From the NCBI RefSeq assembly GCF_022627955.1, contig NZ_JABXGD010000005.1:248001-312000 (forward strand): a stretch of DNA of 64,000 nucleotides, written 5' to 3'. Below are positions 46,842 through 54,026 of this stretch, in pieces. The position numbers were made by a program, and so were the translations under genes. Source of the stretch: Microbacterium sp. C5A9 (GTDB lineage Bacteria > Actinomycetota > Actinomycetes > Actinomycetales > Microbacteriaceae). Each line of letters begins with the position of its first letter. Within the stretch, counting starts at the first letter, position 1. Below the pieces are notes generated by a model, which saw nothing but the letters and a program-made list of their open reading frames with translations, did no database searches and had not been told where the DNA came from.

Positions 46842-47501
46842 TCAGCCGCCGAGCACCGGCAGCACGAGGCTGATCGCGATCGCGACCATCACGACTGCGA
46901 TGATCCCGTCGAGGATCCGCCACGACCGTGTGGTGCGCAGCCACCGGCCGAGGTGGCGGGCGCCGAACCCGAGAGCGGTGAACCACAGGATGCTGGCGGC
47001 GATCGCCCCCGCCGCGAACAGCCAGCGGTCGTCGCCGTGCGTCGCCGCGATCGATCCGAGCATGAGCACGGTGTCGAGGTACACATGCGGGTTCAGCCAG
47101 GTGAGGGCGAGGACCGTGAGCAGCACCGGCGCGAGTGCGGTGCGGGTCGACGTCGTGGTCGTCGCGAGTCCCGGCGACGCGGGTGCCACGGAGGTCGCGT
47201 CGTCCACGTGCAGCTCCTCACCGCCGCGGAGAGCGCGTCGCGCGGCGAGGATCCCGTACACGAGCAGGAAGACCGCCCCCGCCCAGCGGGCGATCACGAC
47301 GAGCCAGGGAGCCGCCGAGATCACGACGCCCAGCCCTGCCACCCCCGCCGCGATCAGCAGCGCATCGGAGAGCGCGCACACGAGGACGACGGGCAGGACA
47401 TGCTCTCGGCGGATGCCCTGGCGCAGCACGAAGACGTTCTGCGCGCCGATCGCGACGATGAGAGAGAGACCGAGTCCGAGGCCCGAGAAGACGGAGAGCA
47501 T
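46842..47501 (-). CDS. lysE: LysE-family basic amino-acid exporter
   Basis: 219 aa with about six membrane segments and the LysE signature VAIGAQNVFVLRQG near the N-terminus. It exports lysine/arginine when they accumulate in peptide-rich media (family knowledge). It is divergent from a LysG/ArgP-type regulator, the classic Corynebacterium arrangement. Confidence 0.94.
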   Translation of the reverse strand: MLSVFSGLGLGLSLIVAIGAQNVFVLRQGIRREHVLPVVLVCALSDALLIAAGVAGLGVVISAAPWLVVIARWAGAVFLLVYGILAARRALRGGEELHVDDATSVAPASPGLATTTTSTRTALAPVLLTVLALTWLNPHVYLDTVLMLGSIAATHGDDRWLFAAGAIAASILWFTALGFGARHLGRWLRTTRSWRILDGIIAVVMVAIAISLVLPVLGG

Positions 47502-47555
47502 GGATCAACCGTAGGTACGGGAGTGTCAACAGCTCCAGCGAGGATTCCTTGTGAA

Positions 47556-47574
47556 ACATTAGTCTGACTAATGT
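47556..47574. promoter_or_regulatory. LysG operator spanning the lysG start codon
   Basis: ACATTAG-TCTGA-CTAATGT, perfect 7-bp arms, in the LysR T-N11-A style. The right arm runs into the GTG start at 47573. Confidence 0.6.
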
Positions 47575-48445
47575 GAAGATCGATCCGGAGCTCGCGTCCA
47601 CCGTGGCGGCCGTCGCCGACGAGGGGACGCTCGATGCGGCGTCCCGTGTCCTGCAGATCACCCCGTCGGCGGTCAGTCAGCGCCTGAAGACGCTCGAGCA
47701 GCAGCTCGGCCGGGTTCTGGTCGTGCGTTCGAAGCCCGCCCGACTCACCGAAGCGGGGGAAGCTGTGGTGCGGCTGGCACGCCAGATCGAGCTGCTCGAG
47801 CATGACGCACTCGGCGGCCTCGGCCTCGACGGCGACGCGCCGCGCATCCGCATCCCGCTCGCGGTCAACGCCGACTCGATGGCCACCTGGTTCCTGCGAC
47901 CGATCGCCCGGCTGTCCGCCGCGCACGACATCGACGTCGACCTGCACAGGGACGATCAGAACTTCACGGCCCGGCTGCTCGAGTCGGGCACGGTCATGGC
48001 GGCGGTCACGAGTGAGCAGACACCCGTGGCCGGATGCTCGGTCACACCGCTCGGCGTGCTGGAGTATCGGGCGATGGCGGAAGCGGGCTTCGCCGAGCGC
48101 TGGTTCCCCGACGGGGCGACGCCCGAGGCTCTCGCGGTCGCGCCGTTCGTCGACTTCGACCGGCGCGACACCCTGCAGCACGAATGGCTCCGGACCAGGG
48201 GAGTGGCGGCCCACGGAGTCCCGCGCCACTACGTTCCGGCATCCCACGACTTCGCCCTTGCCGTGCGTCTGGGGCTCGGGTGGGGAATGGTGCCGATCCT
48301 GCAGCACGACGACGCGCTCGTGCCGCTGGGCGGCGATCCGGTGCGGGTCGCACTCTATTGGCAGCAGTGGAACCTGCGCTCCGACCTGCTCGACACGATC
48401 GCGGCCGAGGTCGCCGCCGAGGCTCGACGGGTGCTCGTGCGGTGA
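47573..48445 (+). CDS. lysG: LysG/ArgP-type LysR regulator
   Basis: 290 aa from a GTG. The N-terminal HTH (about 1-60) includes EGTLDAASRVLQITPSAVSQRL; the remainder is a LysR substrate-binding domain. In corynebacteria LysG activates lysE with lysine or arginine as co-inducer. A TAGTCT box ends 7 nt before the start, so it is probably leaderless; the operator covers it, implying autoregulation. Confidence 0.94.
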   Translation: MKIDPELASTVAAVADEGTLDAASRVLQITPSAVSQRLKTLEQQLGRVLVVRSKPARLTEAGEAVVRLARQIELLEHDALGGLGLDGDAPRIRIPLAVNADSMATWFLRPIARLSAAHDIDVDLHRDDQNFTARLLESGTVMAAVTSEQTPVAGCSVTPLGVLEYRAMAEAGFAERWFPDGATPEALAVAPFVDFDRRDTLQHEWLRTRGVAAHGVPRHYVPASHDFALAVRLGLGWGMVPILQHDDALVPLGGDPVRVALYWQQWNLRSDLLDTIAAEVAAEARRVLVR

Positions 48446-48654
48446 TGCGGCGGCGATCTCCGGCGATCTCCGGGTATCGCCTGATGGGAGCGCATTTTCA
48501 CTGAATGAATGTTCAATCGATATCCCGATAACCCTTGTGATCGGCCATTATCTCGATCAAGATGGCTCGAAACATCTGAACACGTGGATGCAGGTCACCG
48601 AGGGGGTGGCCATTCCCAGGCGTCCGCGAGAGCCGATTCCTGAGGGGGAAGAAC
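48446..48654 (+). promoter_or_regulatory. Upstream region of the SipW operon
   Basis: 209 nt, no gene. It holds a tandem 10-bp repeat (CGGCGATCTC at 48451 and 48461) and then an A+T-richer stretch (about 48490-48580) unlike the rest of the window, with TATCCCGATA-like and TTGTGA motifs. It probably holds the operon promoter and a long leader. No exact boxes are convincing. Confidence 0.5.
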
Positions 48655-49278
48655 ATGGCTACGAAGGACACGCAACGCAAGGTTCTGGCGGTTCTGGCAG
48701 GAGGTGTCGTGCTCGGTGTGGGCGTCGGCGTCACACTCGCCGCGTGGAACGACTCGGAGTTCGCGACCGGGACGTTCACGGCCGGTTCGTTCAACCTCGA
48801 GGGCTCGACGACGAGCGCCACAGCCGGGTACGCCGAGCACAACGTCGATGACGGCGACACGGCGGCCTCGCTCGTGTTTCAGCTGCCCGAGGTCGCGTCG
48901 TCGATGGCGCCCGGCGATGTGGTCTACGCCCCGTTCTGGGTGCGTCTCGACAGCACCACCACCAACGACGCCACGCTTCTTCCCGCCGGTATCACCGCGG
49001 GGACCGGCGGCAACGAGGCGAACCTGTCGTACACCGTGACCGCGATCGACGCCGCAGAGACCTGCGACGCGACGGCCACCGGAGACGTGGTCGCCACGGG
49101 CGCGACGCTGAGCGCGCAGACGGGCGCCACCTCGGTGCCTCTGACGCAGGGCGCGACGGCCGGAACGCCCGGCACGCCGGTGCAGCTGTGCTTCGCCGTC
49201 ACCGCCGGCGCAGGACTCGATCAGGGTGACACCGCCGTCGCGACGTGGGAGTTCACGGCCACCTCCATCGACAACTGA
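48655..49278 (+). CDS. SipW-dependent (TasA/camelysin-like) exported protein 1
   Basis: 207 aa. The N-terminus has positive charges, a Gly/Val-rich hydrophobic core (about 10-30) and the AAWNDSEFATGTFTAG junction typical of SipW-type signal peptides, where cleavage follows the hydrophobic segment. The rest is Thr/Ala-rich with two widely spaced cysteines (TCDAT, LCFAV) that could form a disulfide. In Bacillus the relatives TasA and camelysin form biofilm fibres. First gene of the export operon, just before a paralogue. Confidence 0.88.
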   Translation: MATKDTQRKVLAVLAGGVVLGVGVGVTLAAWNDSEFATGTFTAGSFNLEGSTTSATAGYAEHNVDDGDTAASLVFQLPEVASSMAPGDVVYAPFWVRLDSTTTNDATLLPAGITAGTGGNEANLSYTVTAIDAAETCDATATGDVVATGATLSAQTGATSVPLTQGATAGTPGTPVQLCFAVTAGAGLDQGDTAVATWEFTATSIDN

Positions 49279-49280
49279 TC

Positions 49281-49898
49281 ATGGCTGACACCCGCAGCGG
49301 CATGCGGGAGGCGAAGCGGCTGCGCTCCCGCCGGATACGTGCTCTACTCGCGTCCGGGCTGGTGTTCGGAGTGGGCGCGACCATGACCCTCGCCGCCTGG
49401 AACGACTCCGAGTACGGCAGCACGACCTTCACGGCGGGGCGCTTCGACATCGTGGGCTCCACCGACGGCAGCACCTTCTCGAGCCATCCGGTCGGCACAC
49501 CTGCTGCGCTCTCATTCACCGCGCCGTTCAATGCGATGGTGCCCGGCAGCACCGTCTACTCGCTCTTCAGCGTGCGGACGGCCAACCCGTCGGTCGCGGG
49601 CTCGCTGCAGCTGAGCGTCGCGTCGACCACCGGTACGGGCCTCGCGACGTTCCTGCGCTACGGCGTGCGCACGATCGCCGGCACCGCCTGCAACGCCACC
49701 ACGTTCGCGGCCGGGACGTCGGTGGTCCCCGACAACTCGGCGATGAACACCGCGGGCACGGCGACGCAGGCGGTCACGGCGAACTCCGGGTCGACCGTGA
49801 ACTACTGCTTCGCGGTCTCGCTTCCGGCGGCCACCGACAACACGGCGCAGGGGCTCACTGCCGTGCAGACATGGCAGGTCCTCGGAACGGCGTCCTGA
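49281..49898 (+). CDS. SipW-dependent exported protein 2
   Basis: 205 aa, paralogue of the previous gene, starting 3 nt after its stop codon. It shares the LAAWNDSEY-x-TTFTAG junction, a beta-rich Ser/Thr/Ala mature region and two cysteines (ACNAT, YCFAV). It is likely the second subunit of the same surface assembly. Arg-rich N-terminus (KRLRSRRIR). Confidence 0.88.
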   Translation: MADTRSGMREAKRLRSRRIRALLASGLVFGVGATMTLAAWNDSEYGSTTFTAGRFDIVGSTDGSTFSSHPVGTPAALSFTAPFNAMVPGSTVYSLFSVRTANPSVAGSLQLSVASTTGTGLATFLRYGVRTIAGTACNATTFAAGTSVVPDNSAMNTAGTATQAVTANSGSTVNYCFAVSLPAATDNTAQGLTAVQTWQVLGTAS

Positions 49899-49946
49899 GA
49901 GCGACGGAGGAGACGTGCGGAGAATGACGAGGGCGCGGAGACGGCG

Positions 49947-50558
49947 ATGACGACACCGATCACGAGGAGGGCCCTTCGCGAGCAGGCAGCGGAGTCCCGG
50001 GCTCTCTCCGCGCCCGCATCCGCGCAGGCGCCCGCGCCCGCACCGCGGCGTAGACGACGGGGCGTCGGGCGGGCACTGGCGGACGTCGCTCTCTGGATCG
50101 CAGCCGTCGCGGGTGTCGCCTGCATGGTGCTCGTGATCCTCGCCCTCACGGCGAACATCACCCTCATCATGTTCCGCACCGGCTCGATGTCGCCGACCAT
50201 CCCCGCGGGCTCCGTCGCCGTCGTGCAGCGGGTTCCGGCATCCGACATCCGGGTCGGCGACGTCGTGACCGTCGATCGTGCGGGCGATCTGCCGGTGACG
50301 CACCGGGTCACCTCGGTCGCCGCGGGCGCGGACGAGGCGGAGCGGATCATCACGATGCGCGGCGACGCGAACGCCGACGACGATCCGTTCCCGTACCCGG
50401 TGAGCTCGGTGCGCGTCGTGCTCTTCTCCGTCCCCGGGATCGCGACCGTGATCGCGGGACTCGGGGATCCGCTCGTGCTCGGCGGCCTCACCGTCGGCGC
50501 GACCGTGCTCGTGGTGTGGGCGTTCTGGCCCCGTGCGCCGCGCGAGGGCCGCGGATGA
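49947..50558 (+). CDS. sipW: Signal peptidase I, SipW (ER-type)
   Basis: 203 aa. A membrane helix at about 45-70 is followed by RTGSMSPTIPAG, with the catalytic Ser at residue 80, and LPVTHRV, with His119 in place of the usual Lys: the Ser-His dyad of ER-type/SipW peptidases. A second membrane helix lies at about 170-195. It should process the adjacent TasA-like proteins. It ends in an overlap with the next gene (GATGAG). Confidence 0.92.
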   Translation: MTTPITRRALREQAAESRALSAPASAQAPAPAPRRRRRGVGRALADVALWIAAVAGVACMVLVILALTANITLIMFRTGSMSPTIPAGSVAVVQRVPASDIRVGDVVTVDRAGDLPVTHRVTSVAAGADEAERIITMRGDANADDDPFPYPVSSVRVVLFSVPGIATVIAGLGDPLVLGGLTVGATVLVVWAFWPRAPREGRG

Positions 50559-51232
50559 GCCGACGGGGGATGCTGCTGCCGAAGGCGATCGTCGTGTCGA
50601 CGGTCGTCGTGGTCGCCGCGCTGGGGGGTGGCGTCGCGGCGGGCCCGGCGCTGGCGGCGCAGACGACCGATGTGGTGCAGGGCACCGTGCTGCGGCTGGA
50701 GTCGGTCGCCGACTGGGCGGCCGCGTCGAGTCTGCGTCCGGGACAGCCGATCGAGTGGACCGTGACGGTCAGCGCCGATGCTCCGGACCCCGGGACCGTG
50801 CGGATCGGCGTCAGCGCGCGGGGCGACGCGCCCCTGCTCGTCGACGCCCGCGTCTGCATGCAACCCTGGCAGGGGGACGAGTGTCCGCAGGGGGCGCGCC
50901 CCCTCCGATCCGGGTGGTCGGTGCCCCGCGACGGCAGCGAGGTGCCTCTCGTCGAGATGGGCGACGCCGAGGTGGCGCATCTGCGGCTCACGATCGCGCT
51001 CGAGGGACCCGCTGAGGGCAGCACGGAGATGCGCGTGCATGCGGAGGGAGCCGGAGAGTCGGCCGTCATCGGCCCCGGCGGCGGCACCGACGGCGGTCTC
51101 GCGGCCACGGGCCTGTCACCGCACACCCGGTGGGCGTTCGCCGCGGGCGGGGTGCTGCTCGTCGCCGGCACGGCCTTCGCCTTCCTCCGCCGGCCCCAGG
51201 ATCCGCCGGATGCGCCGGAGGAGGACTCATGA
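50555..51232 (+). CDS. Exported protein with LAATG class E-like sorting signal
   Basis: 225 aa, coupled to the signal peptidase (ATGA). A signal peptide (about 1-34, ends AALAAQ) precedes a beta-rich domain with two cysteines (VCMQPW, ECPQG). The C-terminus has a Gly-rich linker, LAATG at about 183-187, a membrane helix (about 192-210) and RR-containing tail: the cell-wall sorting layout, with LAxTG as recognised by class E sortases in actinobacteria. No sortase is in the window. It may anchor the fibre proteins to the wall (inference). Confidence 0.8.
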   Translation: MSRRGMLLPKAIVVSTVVVVAALGGGVAAGPALAAQTTDVVQGTVLRLESVADWAAASSLRPGQPIEWTVTVSADAPDPGTVRIGVSARGDAPLLVDARVCMQPWQGDECPQGARPLRSGWSVPRDGSEVPLVEMGDAEVAHLRLTIALEGPAEGSTEMRVHAEGAGESAVIGPGGGTDGGLAATGLSPHTRWAFAAGGVLLVAGTAFAFLRRPQDPPDAPEEDS

Positions 51233-51771
51233 CCGCGCCGCGTCGGCACCGGGTGCTCGCGGCCGTGGCCGGAGCCGCGCTGGTGGTGGCCGTGGGGCTC
51301 ACGCCGGCGGCCCAGGTGACCGATGCCGCCTTCACGGATCGCGAGACTGCGACCGCGACGTTCACGGCGATCGACGTGCCGGAGCCGGTGAGCTCTCAGA
51401 CGCCGGGGTGCACCGCGCAGAGCGGGCTGGCCGGTGTCAACCCGACGGTCACGATCTACTGGCGGGTTCCGGTCGGCGTCACCGGCTACTCGCTCACCAA
51501 CGCCGAATTCGGACTGGCCAACAACCAGGGACTGCTCGAGCCGATCCTCAGCAACCTGCTGCAGAACGTGAGCACGACGGGCACCTCCTCGGCGTATGTG
51601 ACGACGATCAGCGGAGCCCTGCTCGCCAACATCCTCGGAGGTTCGAAGACGCTCGCGATCCGCTTCAGCGGACCCGGTGGATGGAAGTCGCACTGGCTGG
51701 TCGCCACCGCTTCGTTCGGGCTGCTCGGAGCGAACCCGGCGTGCGTGATGAGCACCGCCCTCAGCTACTGA
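51229..51771 (+). CDS. SipW-dependent-type exported protein 3
   Basis: 180 aa, ATGA-coupled to the LAATG protein. An N-terminal hydrophobic segment (about 8-25) precedes DAAFTDRETATATFTAID, a divergent form of the same junction. Two cysteines (GCTAQ, ACVMS) bracket a Ser/Thr-rich beta domain. Probably a further component or tip subunit of the same assembly. Confidence 0.82.
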   Translation: MTAPRRHRVLAAVAGAALVVAVGLTPAAQVTDAAFTDRETATATFTAIDVPEPVSSQTPGCTAQSGLAGVNPTVTIYWRVPVGVTGYSLTNAEFGLANNQGLLEPILSNLLQNVSTTGTSSAYVTTISGALLANILGGSKTLAIRFSGPGGWKSHWLVATASFGLLGANPACVMSTALSY

Positions 51772-51835
51772 GCCGCCGTCGACGGCGAACGGGAGGTCAC
51801 TCGGCGCAGTCAGGCGGCGCGGTCGGTCGGCGAGG

Positions 51836-52528
51836 TCAGTCCGCCAGGGCGAGAGCCCGGAAGGCGTCGCGCTCGCGCAGGTGCTCGCGGCGGCTCGCCG
51901 CGGCGGCAGCGGTGGCCTCGGCGATCCGGGTCGGCACCTGCATGCCCGTCGTACGACGGTAGAGCTCGTCGATCAGATCGGTCGCGAGCCCGACGAGCTT
52001 CGCGATCTCGCGGTCGTCCCTGTCGATCCAGACGCACCGGGGCTCGTCGTGCACCGGCGCGAAGTCGACGTGCTCCTCCCAGACGAAGAGGGTGCGCTCG
52101 GCGCCGAGCACGTGCTGCTGCCACCACACCTGGCGCAGGTATGTGCGGGGGATGCCACGGAAGGCCTTGTTCGTCGTCTTGATCTCGGCGAGCTTCACGC
52201 GGCCGTCCGCATCGACGGCGATGCCGTCGGGGGTGGCGAGATGGCGGTGCTCGACCTCGGCGCGGAACAGGGCGGAGGAGGGGAGGATGCCGTGCGTCGC
52301 CGCCACCCAGGCGGCGATCTCGGGCTCGCGGCGACGCCCGTGGTCGGTGTACGCATTGCCGCCGAAACGGGGTCCGCCGCCGAGTTTGGAGTCCGCCGCA
52401 CGGGCGATCGACCGCTCACTGGTCAGCCCCGCCACGTCGGTCGCGGTGATCCCGCGCGAACGGGCCCGCATCCAGGCCACGCGGTCACGGGAGTCCGCGA
52501 CGATGCGAGCTTGGAGTTCCGGAGTCAC
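51836..52528 (-). CDS. YqaJ-type viral recombinase / lambda-exonuclease-like nuclease
   Basis: 230 aa from the GTG at 52526-52528. The PD-(D/E)XK core is seen in GIAVDADGRVKLAEIKTT (the Asp and E-x-K metal ligands, near residue 115), with GGGPRFGGNAYTDHGRRREPEIA upstream as in YqaJ exonucleases. The C-terminal region is helical. Phage relatives process DNA ends for recombination. No other phage gene is nearby, so it is a domesticated or stand-alone nuclease. No Shine-Dalgarno sequence is obvious. Confidence 0.85.
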   Translation of the reverse strand: MTPELQARIVADSRDRVAWMRARSRGITATDVAGLTSERSIARAADSKLGGGPRFGGNAYTDHGRRREPEIAAWVAATHGILPSSALFRAEVEHRHLATPDGIAVDADGRVKLAEIKTTNKAFRGIPRTYLRQVWWQQHVLGAERTLFVWEEHVDFAPVHDEPRCVWIDRDDREIAKLVGLATDLIDELYRRTTGMQVPTRIAEATAAAAASRREHLRERDAFRALALAD

Positions 52529-52610
52529 CCATCGAGCGTAACCCCGGTCGCCGACGCTCCGGTCCCGTACACGCCGCACCCGGCATCCCTCGTCCGCGGC
52601 AGGCGAGCGA

Positions 52611-53975
52611 TCAGCCGAGCGTTGACCAGCCCTCGGGCCCGGCGGAGCCCGCGGTGTACTCCTCGAGGGGGACCTCGTCGCGATGCCATGCCTCGAGGAC
52701 GGGTGCCACGATGCGCCAGCACTGCTCGGCGGCATCGCCGCGCACGGACAGGAGCGGGTCGCCGTCGAGCACGCCCGACAGCACTTCGGCGTAGGCCTTG
52801 AGCGCTCCCTCGCCGAGTTCGGCCGACAGGGTCGCGCGTTCCAGCTCGAAGGGGTCCTCGGCCGCGTTGAGGTTGAGCTCGAGGGAGATGCGGTCGGGGC
52901 CCAGGGAGAATCGGAGCACGGCACCGTCGGACGATCCGGTGAGACCCGTCGGCACGTGCCTGACGGGACGGAAGCGCACGACGATCTCGGTCGCCGGCGT
53001 GCCGAGGGCCTTGCCGGAGCGGAGCCGGAAGGGCGTTCCCGCCCAGCGGCTGTTGCGCACCTCGAACGTGGCCTCGGCGAGGGTCTCGGTCCGGCGCTCG
53101 GGATCGACTCCCGGCTCGTCGACGTACGACGGCTTCTCGGCGCCGCCGACGGTGCCGGCCGTGTACCGCGCCCGACGGGACGACGCCACCGGATCGTCGC
53201 CCCACACCGTGGTCGCACGCAGCACCGCGCTGGTCGCCGCACGGAAGTCGAGCTCGTCGAGAGTGGTCGGCTCCTCCATCGCGAGCACGGCGAGCACCTG
53301 CAGGAGGTGACTCTGGATCATGTCGACCAGGGCCCCGGCGGAGTCGTAGTAGCCGGCGCGTCCCTCCAGTGCCAGCGACTCGTCGTAGACGATGTCGACC
53401 GATTCGATGCTCTCGGCCGACCACAGCGGTTCGAGGATGCGGTTCGCGAACCGTGCGCCGAGCAGGTTGAGGGTCGTCGACCGGCCGAGGAAGTGATCCA
53501 CCCGGAAGACCTGGCTCTCGGGGACGAGGGCGGTGAGCGTGCGGTTCAGCTCGCGCGCGCTCGCCTCGTCGGTGCCGAAGGGCTTCTCCATGACGAGCAC
53601 GGCGCCGTCGGGCAGCATGTCGGGCGTCAGCGCCGCGATCGACGCCGCAGCGACCGAGGGAGGCACGGCGAAATAGAGCGCGACCTGCCCCGTGCAGTCC
53701 GGCAGCAGTGCGCGCAGGTCGTCCGGTCGGGTGATGTCGGTGCGCACGTACGACACCTCCACGCGCGCGGCGGCGTCGTCGGCATCCATCGTCGCGAACG
53801 CGGTGCGGACGACGGCGTCGAGATCCGCATCCGTCCAGTCCTCGCGATCGGCGCCGACGATGCGCACCGCGCGGGAGGGCTCCCGCGTGAGCAGCTGTCC
53901 CAGCGCGGGCAGGAGGAGACGGGAGGCGAGATCGCCGCCGGCTCCGAAGATCACGAGCGTCGTCGCATCGGCCAT
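52611..53975 (-). CDS. zwf: Glucose-6-phosphate dehydrogenase, divergent paralogue
   Basis: 454 aa. NADP-binding GAGGDLASR (11-19), EKPFG (130-134) and the active-site block RVDHFLGR (158-165) are present. H161 fits the conserved His, but the usual Lys of DHYLGK is Arg165. It should oxidise glucose-6-phosphate (or a related hexose phosphate) to the lactone. It is divergent from a GH15 enzyme and not in an opcA/tal/tkt operon, so it is probably a second, specialised isozyme. Confidence 0.88.
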   Translation of the reverse strand: MADATTLVIFGAGGDLASRLLLPALGQLLTREPSRAVRIVGADREDWTDADLDAVVRTAFATMDADDAAARVEVSYVRTDITRPDDLRALLPDCTGQVALYFAVPPSVAAASIAALTPDMLPDGAVLVMEKPFGTDEASARELNRTLTALVPESQVFRVDHFLGRSTTLNLLGARFANRILEPLWSAESIESVDIVYDESLALEGRAGYYDSAGALVDMIQSHLLQVLAVLAMEEPTTLDELDFRAATSAVLRATTVWGDDPVASSRRARYTAGTVGGAEKPSYVDEPGVDPERRTETLAEATFEVRNSRWAGTPFRLRSGKALGTPATEIVVRFRPVRHVPTGLTGSSDGAVLRFSLGPDRISLELNLNAAEDPFELERATLSAELGEGALKAYAEVLSGVLDGDPLLSVRGDAAEQCWRIVAPVLEAWHRDEVPLEEYTAGSAGPEGWSTLG

Positions 53976-54014
53976 GAACCCACCGTAACCCGTCCACCCG
54001 ACCGGCAGTCGTGT

Positions 54015-54020
54015 CAGAAT
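54015..54020 (+). promoter_or_regulatory. Leaderless -10 box of the GH15 gene
   Basis: CAGAAT ends 6 nt before the ATG at 54027; no ribosome-binding site. No good -35 is seen. Confidence 0.5.
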
Positions 54021-54026
54021 CGGGCG

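Noticed and set aside
51836-52528. Prophage remnant around the YqaJ-type gene
   Set aside because: Neighbours are a secretion operon and central metabolism genes; no integrase, portal, capsid or att-like repeat.
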